Origin: Vogesella urethralis
Lineage (GTDB): Bacteria; Pseudomonadota; Gammaproteobacteria; Burkholderiales; Chromobacteriaceae
Length of the DNA: 64,000 nucleotides
Assembly: GCF_007644045.2 (NCBI RefSeq)
Contig: NZ_VMDW02000071.1
Location: 17,391 to 81,390 of the forward strand
Reading direction: 5' to 3'
Shown: positions 1 through 7,178 of the stretch, in pieces
Position numbering within the stretch: the first letter of the stretch is position 1
Layout: the number at the start of each line of letters is the position of its first letter
The notes under the pieces: generated by a model
Told to the model about the DNA's origin: nothing
The model's input: only the letters and a program-made list of their open reading frames with translations
Database searches by the model: none
Position numbers and translations under genes: made by a program

Positions 1-77
1 GGCTGTACCGCCTGATCCGCGCCGCCGACGACACCACGCAAAAGCTGGAACATGCCAGCCGCCGCTTCACCCTTTAA
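1..77 (+). CDS. 3' end of an unidentified gene
   Basis: An open frame enters from the left edge and stops at TAA 75-77, giving a 24-residue tail that ends RRFTL. The stop lies 13 bases before the next gene's ATG, so the two probably share a transcript. The tail carries no recognisable motif. A chemotaxis-receptor C-terminus would be compatible with it, but that is a guess. The product cannot be named from this window. Confidence 0.5.
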   Translation, partial: LYRLIRAADDTTQKLEHASRRFTL

Positions 78-90
78 ACCAGGACATACC

Positions 91-831
91 ATGCCGGTAC
101 CACGATTGTTCCCCGCCCTCACCCTGCTGTTACTGTCCGGCCTGGCCTTGGCCAGCCCGCCCGGGCGCAGTGTGGTGGTGGCATTTGGCGAATCACTGGA
201 GCCGTACGTGATTCCGCAGCTGGAAGCCGGCATCGAGCTGGACATCATCCGCGCCGCCCTGAAGGCACAACGCTACGAAATGCAGCCGGTGTTCCTGTCG
301 CAAAAGCGGCTACCACAGGCGTTGGCCGACCGCCGTATCGATGCGGTAGCCACCATCGTGCCGGAATCGGGCGCCAAGGGGGCCTATTCGGACGTTTACA
401 TCAGCTACGAAGACAAGGCCATCACGCTGAGCCAGCGCCGGCTGGAGATCAACAAGATTGCCGACCTGGCCAACCACAGCGTGTCGGCGTTTCCGCTGGC
501 TGGCCAGTACCTGGGTAGCGAGTTTGCTGCGCTAACCGCCCGCCACCCCGACTACCACGAAACCGGCAACCAGATCGACCAGAACCGGCTGCTGTACCGC
601 GGCAGTGTCGACGTGGTGGTGGCCGACTACCGCATCTTCAACTACATGAACAAGCGGATGCAGGCCGACTTCAACGAGCAAGCGCTGCCGGTGACCTACC
701 ACGACATTTTCATCAAGCTGCCCTACCGGGTACTGTTCCGCCAACCGGCGCTGCGCGACGCCTTCAACCAGGGGCTGAAGCAGATCCAGCAGAACGGCGA
801 CTACCAGCGCATTCTCAAGCGCTACAGCTAG
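91..831 (+). CDS. Periplasmic solute-binding protein, family 3 type
   Basis: This 246-residue protein begins with a signal peptide (hydrophobic run at about residues 9-22, probable cut after ALAS). The rest resembles the SBP_bac_3 fold that binds amino acids or other small solutes in the periplasm. Supporting segments are the AFGESLEPYVIP start of the domain, the LPQALADRRIDAVATIVPE segment near residue 90, and a final QNGDYQRILKRY typical of the family. ATG 91 is chosen over ATG 52 because AGGA sits at correct spacing before it and a signal peptide then lies at the N-terminus. No transporter subunits are adjacent, so it may be an orphan binding protein or a sensor accessory. Ligand unknown. 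Confidence 0.75.
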   Translation: MPVPRLFPALTLLLLSGLALASPPGRSVVVAFGESLEPYVIPQLEAGIELDIIRAALKAQRYEMQPVFLSQKRLPQALADRRIDAVATIVPESGAKGAYSDVYISYEDKAITLSQRRLEINKIADLANHSVSAFPLAGQYLGSEFAALTARHPDYHETGNQIDQNRLLYRGSVDVVVADYRIFNYMNKRMQADFNEQALPVTYHDIFIKLPYRVLFRQPALRDAFNQGLKQIQQNGDYQRILKRYS

Positions 832-902
832 GCCCGCACGTTGCTGATGGCGGCCCGGCACAGCTGGGCTAGAATGCCGCATCGTTTCCTGCGCGACCAA
901 CC

Positions 903-2153
903 ATGAAGAATACCCTCACCTTGCTAGGCAGCTGCGCCCTGCTCAGCGCCTGTGCTGCCACCACGCCGGGCCCGCTGGCCAGCCAGCCGGTACCGACCCC
1001 CATCCTGCAGCAAAACCAGCCCGCCGCCCCGTTGCCGCCGGCAGCCAGCCAGCCGCTGCCGCAGCCTCCGGCCAGCAGCCAGCCGGTGGTGACACCGCCG
1101 GTTGTGGTGGTGCCACCTGTCGTACCGCCCAAACCGGTGGCAGCCAACCCCAAGGCACTGGTGGACAAGCTGCTGCCCGATTACGTAAAGCCGCGCCAGG
1201 GCTGGCGCGACGACCTGGTATCGGCGTTCAGCGCCTTGCAGATTCCGCACAGCGCCGAAAACTACTGCGCCGTCATCGCCGTCATCGAGCAGGAATCCAC
1301 CTTCCAGGCCGACCCGGTGGTACCCGGCTTGTCCAGGATCGTATGGGAAAAAATTGGCGACAAGGCCGGCAACTACTACGTGCCGCTACCGGTAGTGAAA
1401 ACCGCTTTGCTGAAAAAGTCGCCGAACGGCCAGAGCTACAAGGAGCGCATCGACAATCTGCGCACCGAGAAAGAAATGAACGACCTGTTCGAGGACATGT
1501 CGGCCGAAGGGCAAAAGCTGGGTCTGCCAATGGGCATGAAAAACCCGATCCGCACTGGCGGGCCGATGCAGGTCAGCGTGGAGTTTGCCGAGGCCCACGT
1601 CAAAGCCTGGCCTTATCCGTACGCGCGCAACGGCAGCATCCGCGATGAAGTATTCAGCCGCCGTGGTGGCGTCTACTTTGGCAGCGCCATCCTGCTGCAA
1701 TACCCGGCTCCGTATAGCGAGATGCGCTACCGTTTTGCCGACTTCAACGCCGGCCGCTACGCCAGCCGCAATGCCGCTTTCCAGCAAGCGGTAGCCAAGC
1801 TGAGCGGCAACAAGCTGGCGCTGGACGGCGACTTGTTACGCTACAAGAACGGCCAGCCCGGCAGCGACAGCAGCAGCACCCAGCTGGCGCTGGCCAAGCT
1901 GCGCGGCCGTCTGGGCTTGAGCGAGGCCGACATGCTGCGCGACCTGAAGCAGGAAAAGAGCGCCGGCTTCACCCAGACCGCGCTGTATGGCCGCGTAATG
2001 CAACTGGCCGACCAAAGCCAGGGCCGCAAGGTGGCGCGCGAGATCATGCCGGAAATCCGCCTGCAAAGCCCCAAGATCACCCGCAAGCTCACCACGGCCT
2101 GGTTTGCCGACCGTGTCGATGGCCGCTACCAGCGCTGCCTGGCGCGACGTTAA
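903..2153 (+). CDS. DUF1615 family lipoprotein
   Basis: The 416-residue product starts with a lipoprotein signal whose lipobox LLSAC places the modified cysteine at residue 17. A Pro/Gln/Val-rich linker follows (about residues 20-80). The remainder matches the DUF1615 family: AVIEQESTF, then TGGPMQVSVEFAEAH, and a C-terminal TAWFADRVDGRYQRC segment. The EQESTF segment followed by a Gly-Gly-Pro-Met-Gln motif recalls lysozyme-like folds, so a peptidoglycan-related role is possible but unproven. A strong hairpin terminator lies 17 bases after the stop. The function of the family is not established. Confidence 0.8.
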   Translation: MKNTLTLLGSCALLSACAATTPGPLASQPVPTPILQQNQPAAPLPPAASQPLPQPPASSQPVVTPPVVVVPPVVPPKPVAANPKALVDKLLPDYVKPRQGWRDDLVSAFSALQIPHSAENYCAVIAVIEQESTFQADPVVPGLSRIVWEKIGDKAGNYYVPLPVVKTALLKKSPNGQSYKERIDNLRTEKEMNDLFEDMSAEGQKLGLPMGMKNPIRTGGPMQVSVEFAEAHVKAWPYPYARNGSIRDEVFSRRGGVYFGSAILLQYPAPYSEMRYRFADFNAGRYASRNAAFQQAVAKLSGNKLALDGDLLRYKNGQPGSDSSSTQLALAKLRGRLGLSEADMLRDLKQEKSAGFTQTALYGRVMQLADQSQGRKVAREIMPEIRLQSPKITRKLTTAWFADRVDGRYQRCLARR

Positions 2154-2170
2154 GCGGTAGCGAACAGCAA

Positions 2171-2198
2171 AAAGCCCTTCCACAAACGGAAGGGCTTT
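2171..2198 (+). terminator. Intrinsic terminator after the DUF1615 gene
   Basis: An 11-bp perfect stem (AAAGCCCTTCC with GGAAGGGCTTT, six-base loop) is followed by a T run on the plus strand. A-rich sequence on the other side means it could also stop leftward transcription. Confidence 0.85.
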
Positions 2199-2228
2199 TT
2201 TGTTGCCGTCTTTGTTGCCGTGCAGGCC

Positions 2229-2241
2229 AAGGTTGGCCGCA
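2229..2241 (+). repeat. Intergenic copy of the recurrent word AAGGTTGGCCGCA
   Basis: This is one of at least 26 copies of the 10-mer GGTTGGCCGC seen in the window. Plus-oriented copies start at 2231, 8941, 14301, 19808, 23984, 45239, 45410, 49249, 49451, 50708, 52151 and 58634. Minus-oriented copies (GCGGCCAACC) start at 5555, 10431, 17153, 31353, 34442, 37652, 39278, 40924, 44211, 45918, 50690, 52963, 55149 and 58650. The extended form found here is shared by several of the intergenic copies. Confidence 0.8.
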
Positions 2242-2265
2242 CACAGTTGAATGGGCGTAGAAAAC

Positions 2266-2293
2266 AAAAAAGCCACCTTGCGGTGGCTTTTTT
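2266..2293 (-). terminator. Terminator of the tRNA operon
   Basis: AGCCACC and GGTGGCT pair around the loop TTGC, flanked by A and T runs, directly downstream of the leftward tRNA genes. The structure is symmetrical and could act in both directions. Confidence 0.8.
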
Positions 2294-2302
2294 GTCGAAT
2301 CC

Positions 2303-2378
2303 TGGCGTCCCCACGGGGATTCGAACCCCGGTTATCGCCGTGAAAGGGCGGTGTCCTAGGCCTCTAGACGATGGGGAC
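2303..2378 (-). tRNA. tRNA-Glu (UUC)
   Basis: The reverse complement folds as a 76-nt tRNA with encoded CCA. The acceptor is GTCCCCA with TGGGGAC, the T arm carries GTTCGAATC, and the anticodon loop CTTTCAC gives anticodon UUC. It is the last gene of a three-tRNA operon and is followed by an intrinsic terminator. Confidence 0.97.
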
Positions 2379-2381
2379 AGG

Positions 2382-2458
2382 TGGCGCACCCGGAGCGATT
2401 CGAACGCCCGACCCTTTGGTTCGTAGCCAAATACTCTATCCAACTGAGCTACGGGTGC
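2382..2458 (-). tRNA. tRNA-Arg (ACG)
   Basis: A 77-nt tRNA on the minus strand with encoded CCA. The acceptor is GCACCCG with CGGGTGC, the D arm contains GCTCAGTTGGATAGAG, and the anticodon loop CTACGAA gives ACG, expected to be edited to ICG to read CGN codons. Only three bases separate it from tRNA-Glu. Confidence 0.97.
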
Positions 2459-2465
2459 GCGGTTT

Positions 2466-2559
2466 TGGCGGAGAAAGAGGGATTCGAACCCTCGATACAG
2501 GTTTAAGCCCGTATGCTTCCTTAGCAGGGAAGTGCCTTCGACCTCTCGGCCATTTCTCC
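2466..2559 (-). tRNA. tRNA-Ser (GCU)
   Basis: A 94-nt class II tRNA with a long variable arm and encoded CCA on the minus strand. The acceptor is GGAGAAA with TTTCTCC, and the anticodon loop CTGCTAA gives GCU. It is the first gene of the Ser-Arg-Glu tRNA operon. Confidence 0.97.
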
Positions 2560-2573
2560 GTCAAGAGAACGCC

Positions 2574-2602
2574 ATATTAATTAACACGACGCCCCCTGTC
2601 AA
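2574..2602 (-). promoter_or_regulatory. Sigma-70 promoter of the tRNA operon
   Basis: On the minus strand TTGACA, a 17-base spacer and TAATAT lie about 15 bases upstream of tRNA-Ser. The GC-rich bases after the -10 box are compatible with stringent control, which is inference. The operon therefore need not rely on read-through from lysC. Confidence 0.85.
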
Positions 2603-2624
2603 GCACTACTTGCAATAATTTTGC

Positions 2625-3851
2625 TTAGGCCGGCTGATCCAGGCCAAACACCTTGTGCAGCACGCGTACGGCCAGCTCCAGGTACTTCTCGTCGATCAGT
2701 ACCGACACCTTGATTTCGGAGGTGGAGATCATCTGGATATTGATGCCCTCTTCCGCCAGGGTACGGAACATGGTGGAAGCCACGCCGCAGTGCGAGCGCA
2801 TGCCCACGCCGACGATGGACACCTTGGCAACCTTGTCGTCGGAGTCGATCTTGCCGGCACCGATGTGGGTCTGCACGTCACGCAGGATGGACAGCGCCTG
2901 CTGGTATTCGCCACGCGGCACGGTGAAGGAGAAGTCGGTAGTACCGTTCTCGCCAACATTCTGGATGATCATGTCCACTTCGATGTTGGCGTCGGCGATC
3001 GGGCCCAGGATCTGGTAAGCGATGCCCGGCTTGTCCGGTACGCCTTTCACGTTGATGCGTGCTTCGTTACGGTCAAACGCGATACCTGCCACTACGGCCT
3101 TTTCCATGTTTTCATCTTCCTCAAACGTAATCAGTGTGCCTTCGCCCTCGTCTTCGAAACTGGAGAGCACGCGCAGGCGTACCTTGTATTTGCCGGCAAA
3201 CTCTACCGAACGGATCTGCAGCACTTTGGAACCCAGGCTGGCCATCTCGATCATCTCCTCGAAGGTGATGGTCTTCAGGCGGCGGGCTTCCGGCACCACG
3301 CGCGGGTCGGTGGTGTACACGCCATCCACGTCGGTGTAGATCTGGCATTCGTCGGCGTTCAGCGCGGCAGCCATGGCCACGGCCGAGGTATCGGAGCCGC
3401 CACGACCCAGCGTGGTGATGTTGCCGTCTTCGTCCAGGCCCTGGAAACCGGCTACTACCACCACACGGCCGGCGCTAAGGTCGGCACGCATGGCGGCGTC
3501 GTCGATGGACTGGATACGGGCTTTGGTATGGGCGCTATCGGTGGTCACACGTACTTGCCAGCCGCAGTAGCTCTTGGCCGGTACGCCGATTTCGTTCAGG
3601 GCCATGGCCAGCAGGCCGATGGTGACCTGTTCGCCGGTGGACATGATCACGTCCAGTTCGCGCGGGTCCGGGTAATCCTGGATTTCCTTGGCCAGCGCGA
3701 TCAGGCGGTTGGTTTCACCACTCATGGCCGAAACCACAACCACCACGTCATGTCCCTGGGCTTTCCATTTGGCGACACGGCGGGCCACGTTCTTGATGCG
3801 CTCCGGGGAGCCCATCGAGGTACCGCCGTACTTTTGTACGATAAGTGCCAT
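2625..3851 (-). CDS. lysC: Aspartokinase
   Basis: This 408-residue enzyme phosphorylates aspartate, the first step towards lysine, threonine, methionine and diaminopimelate. The N-terminal KYGGTS motif (residues 7-12) marks the amino-acid kinase domain. The GRGGSDTSAVAMAAAL segment and VYTTDPR follow. The C-terminal part (from about residue 265) carries two ACT domains for feedback control by end products. ATG 3851 is chosen because the protein then starts MALIVQKYGG as in other single-domain aspartokinases. No lysine riboswitch is recognisable upstream. It lies just before, and is codirectional with, a tRNA operon that has its own promoter. Confidence 0.96.
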   Translation of the reverse strand: MALIVQKYGGTSMGSPERIKNVARRVAKWKAQGHDVVVVVSAMSGETNRLIALAKEIQDYPDPRELDVIMSTGEQVTIGLLAMALNEIGVPAKSYCGWQVRVTTDSAHTKARIQSIDDAAMRADLSAGRVVVVAGFQGLDEDGNITTLGRGGSDTSAVAMAAALNADECQIYTDVDGVYTTDPRVVPEARRLKTITFEEMIEMASLGSKVLQIRSVEFAGKYKVRLRVLSSFEDEGEGTLITFEEDENMEKAVVAGIAFDRNEARINVKGVPDKPGIAYQILGPIADANIEVDMIIQNVGENGTTDFSFTVPRGEYQQALSILRDVQTHIGAGKIDSDDKVAKVSIVGVGMRSHCGVASTMFRTLAEEGINIQMISTSEIKVSVLIDEKYLELAVRVLHKVFGLDQPA

Positions 3852-4030
3852 GTTTGTTTTCTTGAATAGGGTTGGGATGTCGGACAATGATTCTGTCCCG
3901 ATAAGGGCCCTGCTGGCAAGGCACTTGCGCCGCATTTCGCCGCCTTTTTTGCGGTAAGGCAGCAAGCAGCAGCAGTCTGTTCAATGGATACAAAATCCCA
4001 TTGAAAAACCACGCCAACTGTATGCATCAT

Positions 4031-4058
4031 TTGACAGCCCGATGCGGCCAACTAGCAT
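4031..4058 (+). promoter_or_regulatory. Probable promoter of the receiver gene
   Basis: TTGACA is followed by a 16-base spacer and TAGCAT, about 50 bases upstream of the receiver's ATG. The -35 is consensus and the -10 matches four of six bases. A near copy of the recurrent word (TGCGGCCAACT) lies inside the spacer. Confidence 0.5.
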
Positions 4059-4109
4059 GAAGGTAGACACTGCGGCAGCCGGTGCCCACGCCGGCAGACA
4101 GGACACACC

Positions 4110-4478
4110 ATGAAAAAGATCATCCTGATCGTCGATGACTCCGCTTTGCTGCGTCAGATTTCCAGCGAGGCACTGACCGAAGCCGGCTATAAGGTAGTAC
4201 AGGCGGCCAACGGCCAGGAAGGCCTGCAGCAACTGGATTTCATTACCCCGGCACTGATCGTCAGCGACCTCAACATGCCGGTGATGAATGGCCTGGAATT
4301 CATCCGCACGCTACGCCAGCGCCCTGCCCTTAAACAGCTGCCGGTGATCATGGTCACTACCGAGCTTAGCGACGCGCTGAAACAGGCCGGCCGCGATGCC
4401 GGCGCCACCGCCTGGCTGACCAAGCCGCTGCAGCCGCCGCTGCTGCTGAAAGCCATCCGCACCCTGCTGGAGCAATAA
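4110..4478 (+). CDS. CheY-like single-domain response regulator
   Basis: The 122-residue protein is a bare receiver domain with no output domain. Acidic pocket residues are D9 and D10, the phosphorylation site is D53 (VSDLNMP), the switch region has T83-T84, and the conserved lysine is K105 (TKP). It should receive phosphate from a histidine kinase, perhaps a chemotaxis CheA, and act by protein contact. AGGA is well spaced before the ATG and a good promoter lies upstream, so it looks monocistronic. No kinase gene is nearby; cheR lies 48 kb away in this window. The partner is unknown. Confidence 0.88.
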   Translation: MKKIILIVDDSALLRQISSEALTEAGYKVVQAANGQEGLQQLDFITPALIVSDLNMPVMNGLEFIRTLRQRPALKQLPVIMVTTELSDALKQAGRDAGATAWLTKPLQPPLLLKAIRTLLEQ

Positions 4479-4538
4479 ACAGCCCAACAGTAACAAGCCC
4501 CCAACCGTGTGCGGGTGAGGGCTGGGCCGGTGCAGTGG

Positions 4539-5525
4539 TCAGGGCATCGCCCACAGTGGCGGCAGCTGCATGGCCTGCAGTTGCTGCTCCAGCTCGCCGC
4601 GGCGCTCGTGCCAGTAGTTGTCGCTACCGAACCAGGGAAACGCCGCCGGAAACGCCGGGTCGGCCCAGCGCGCCGACAGCCACGCGGTGTAATGCAGCAG
4701 GCGTAGGCTGCGCAGCGCTTCCACCAGCCGCAGTTCGCGGTAGTCAAAATCGCAGAACTCTTCATAGCCGGCCAGGATGGCGGCCAATTGCGACGACTGC
4801 TGTTCGCGCTCGCCGCTAAGCAGCATCCAGATATCCTGCACCGCCGGCGCCATGCGGCTGTCGTCCAGATCGACAAAATGCGGGCCGTCCGGCGTCCACA
4901 TCACGTTGCCGGCGTGGCAGTCGCCGTGGCAACGTAGCCAGTCCGCATCGGGCACCGCCGCAAACGCTGCCTCTACCGCCGTCAGCAGTTCACGCGCTAC
5001 CCGCAAGTAATCCGCGGCCAGCTGCGCGGGCAAATGGCCGCCGGCCTCGATGCCGGCCAGCGCCTGGTGGCCAAAACTGGCCACGTCCAGCCGCGGGCGG
5101 CTGCTGAACGGCCGGCTGCGGCCTACCAGATGGATGCGCCCCAGAAAGCGGCCCAGCCATTGCAGCGTGTCTTCGTCTTCCAGCTCCGGTGCGCGGCCGC
5201 CGCGGCGCGGGAACAGCGCAAAGCGAAAGCCCTGCCACTGCAGCAGCGTCTGCCCGTCGAAAGCCAGCGGCGCCACCACCGGAATCTCGGCGGCAGCCAG
5301 CTCGGCGGCAAAGGCGTGTTCTTCCAGAATCTGCGCATCCTGCCAGCGGCCCGGGCGGTAGAACTTGGCCACCAGCGGGGTATCGTCTTCGATGCCCACC
5401 TGATAGACACGGTTTTCGTAGCTGTTCAGCGCCAGCACGCGGCCGTCGCAACGCAGGCCGGTGCTTTCCACCGCGTCCAGCAGCAGGTCCGGCGTCAGCG
5501 CGGTATAGGGGTGTAAGGTATCCAT
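4539..5525 (-). CDS. srkA: Stress response kinase A (YihE/RdoA type)
   Basis: The 328-residue product is exactly the length of Escherichia coli SrkA, a Ser/Thr kinase of the APH-like fold reported to counter stress-induced programmed death. The start MDTLHPYTALTP matches family N-termini. The catalytic loop HGDCHAGNV spans H200-V208, the metal site is FVDLDD (residues 217-222), and a candidate ATP lysine is K54 in VAKFYRP. ATG 5525 is used because an upstream extension would add residues not found in the family. It diverges from the unknown gene at 5601, with one copy of the recurrent word between them. Confidence 0.9.
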   Translation of the reverse strand: MDTLHPYTALTPDLLLDAVESTGLRCDGRVLALNSYENRVYQVGIEDDTPLVAKFYRPGRWQDAQILEEHAFAAELAAAEIPVVAPLAFDGQTLLQWQGFRFALFPRRGGRAPELEDEDTLQWLGRFLGRIHLVGRSRPFSSRPRLDVASFGHQALAGIEAGGHLPAQLAADYLRVARELLTAVEAAFAAVPDADWLRCHGDCHAGNVMWTPDGPHFVDLDDSRMAPAVQDIWMLLSGEREQQSSQLAAILAGYEEFCDFDYRELRLVEALRSLRLLHYTAWLSARWADPAFPAAFPWFGSDNYWHERRGELEQQLQAMQLPPLWAMP

Positions 5526-5600
5526 GCCGCCATTATGCGCGCCGTGCGCCGGCGGCGGCCAACCTTTGCAGTGGCTGCGTGCAGGGCTTACCATCGTGGC

Positions 5601-6167
5601 ATGAGCCTATCGTTTACCTACTTCGAAGCCGAAGACCGCCTGCTGGTGGTGATTCAGCCCGGCAACCACCAGCTGTGGCTGACGCGCTACCTCACCCAGT
5701 CCATCCTGCGCGATATCGCTGCGCTGTTTGCCCGCATGGTGCCGGGCGAAGGCGTACCGGGCGCCGGCACGCCGGAACAGCGCATTGCGCTGGAGCACCG
5801 CATGGCGATGAACGAGGAAGACCTGGCCGACCGCGATAGCAGCAGCATCGGCCGGATGGGCTTCAGCCAGCAGTCCCCCGCCCTGCCGGCGGCAGGCAGC
5901 GTGTTGGTGTGTACCGGCCTGGATGCCAAAGCCGGCGTGGATTACGCCAGCATCAGCTTTACCGTCGGCAACAACCAGGTCAATGTGCGCCAGAGCCGGC
6001 CCGGCTTTCACCGCTTCCTGCGTACGCTGGCGCTGTGCGCCGACAAAGCCGGCTGGCAGATCCAGGACGTACCGCCGTGGCTAACGCAAAGCCTGGTACA
6101 AGACCTGCTGGGCAAGCTGCCGCCGCTGGACGACACACCGCAGGACGAGCAAGCGCCCGACGCTTAA
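5601..6167 (+). CDS. Conserved protein of unknown function
   Basis: A 188-residue soluble protein with no signal peptide or membrane span. It opens MSLSFTYFEAEDRLLVVIQ, continues with a probable helix LTQSILRDIAALFARM, and has a second conserved-looking block QVNVRQSRPGFHRFLRTLA around residue 140. I do not recognise a family. The gene sits between divergent srkA and a codirectional cation efflux gene and is closed by its own terminator, so it is probably a separate unit. Base composition matches the neighbours, so it does not look recently acquired. Confidence 0.7.
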   Translation: MSLSFTYFEAEDRLLVVIQPGNHQLWLTRYLTQSILRDIAALFARMVPGEGVPGAGTPEQRIALEHRMAMNEEDLADRDSSSIGRMGFSQQSPALPAAGSVLVCTGLDAKAGVDYASISFTVGNNQVNVRQSRPGFHRFLRTLALCADKAGWQIQDVPPWLTQSLVQDLLGKLPPLDDTPQDEQAPDA

Positions 6168-6178
6168 GCCCCGTTTCA

Positions 6179-6204
6179 GCCAGCCGTGGCAGGCTGGCAT
6201 TTTT
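6179..6204 (+). terminator. Terminator after the unknown gene
   Basis: GCCAGCC pairs with GGCTGGC around a six-base loop, followed by ATTTTT. It lies 11 bases after the stop codon and just before the ribosome-binding site of the cation efflux gene. Confidence 0.75.
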
Positions 6205-6219
6205 ATCCGGAGCCACCTT

Positions 6220-7122
6220 ATGGCCAGCCTTCACCCCGATAGCCCGCTGCAACGCGCCGCCCACCGTAGCCTGTGGGTCAGCGTGGGCGTCAATATCGTC
6301 CTGACAGCCATGCAGCTGATCACCGGCTTGTGGGCGGGGTCGCAGGCACTGGTGGCCGATGCGCTGCACTCGCTGTCCGACCTGATTGCCGACTTTGTCG
6401 CGCTGCTGGCGCGCAAACACAGCCACAAGGCGCCGGATGCCGACCACCAGTACGGCCATCAGCGTTACGAAACCGCCGCCTCGTTGGTGCTGGGGCTGCT
6501 GTTGCTGGCTGCCGGCTGCAGCATGCTGCTGAGCGCTGGCAACAAGCTCACCGGTGCCACGCCGCTGGCAGCGGTGCATCAGGCCGCGCTGTATGCCGCG
6601 CTGTTCACGCTGGCCAGCAAGGAGCTGCTGTTCCGCTACATGCTGAAAATCGCCACCGAAGTCCGCTCCAGCATGCTGGTGGCCAACGCCTGGCACGCCC
6701 GCGCCGACGCCGCCTCCTCACTGGTGGTGGCGGTCGGCATTATCGGCAACCTGGCTGGTTATACCTGGCTGGACCCGCTGGCGGCCGCATTGGTGGGCTT
6801 CATGGTTGGCCGCACCGGCTGGCAGTTTGCCTGGGACGCGCTCAATAAGCTGATGGACCGCGCCGCCGATGACGACACCGTCGAGGCCATCCGCGCCACG
6901 CTGCTGGCCACGCCGGGCGTGCAGGGCCTGCACGACATGCGTACCCGTCATATGGGCGACCAGATCCTGGTAGACGTGCACCTGGAAATCGATGGCGAAC
7001 TCACCGTGTACCAGGGCCACGACATCGCCGCCAATGCCCGGGCACGGGTGATGGCCGAGCACCACGTGCTGGACGTGATGACCCACATCGATCCGGTTGC
7101 CGCTCCCCGCATCACATCATAA
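6220..7122 (+). CDS. Cation diffusion facilitator family efflux pump
   Basis: A 300-residue inner-membrane protein that should exchange a divalent metal ion (Zn, Fe, Cd, Co or Mn) for protons. It has about six membrane segments and a soluble C-terminal domain from about residue 215. Metal-site signatures are HSLSD (H50, D54) in the second segment and HARAD (H159, D163) in the fifth. A short His-rich loop (KHSHK with DHQYGH) sits near residue 70. GGAG is well placed before the ATG. It resembles FieF/YiiP in size, but the HxxxD first motif differs from the DxxxD of YiiP, so the metal cannot be assigned. Confidence 0.88.
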   Translation: MASLHPDSPLQRAAHRSLWVSVGVNIVLTAMQLITGLWAGSQALVADALHSLSDLIADFVALLARKHSHKAPDADHQYGHQRYETAASLVLGLLLLAAGCSMLLSAGNKLTGATPLAAVHQAALYAALFTLASKELLFRYMLKIATEVRSSMLVANAWHARADAASSLVVAVGIIGNLAGYTWLDPLAAALVGFMVGRTGWQFAWDALNKLMDRAADDDTVEAIRATLLATPGVQGLHDMRTRHMGDQILVDVHLEIDGELTVYQGHDIAANARARVMAEHHVLDVMTHIDPVAAPRITS

Positions 7123-7147
7123 AAAAAAGCCCCTGCAATGCAGGGGC
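7121..7147 (-). terminator. Terminator of gabP
   Basis: On the minus strand a GC-rich stem (GCCCCTGCA with TGCAGGGGC) is followed by eight T residues. It lies about 30 bases beyond the gabP stop. The A run overlaps the stop codon of the converging cation efflux gene. Confidence 0.85.
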
Positions 7148-7178
7148 CAACGCTGTCAAAGTCCAACAGCAGGGTCGA

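Noticed and set aside
2655..3869. Long open frame on the plus strand opposite lysC
   Set aside because: It mirrors the aspartokinase gene in a high-GC codon pattern, has no family similarity and no ribosome-binding site.
3852..4109. Lysine riboswitch before lysC
   Set aside because: No recognisable conserved core or expression-platform hairpin; only a short A/T-rich leader is seen.
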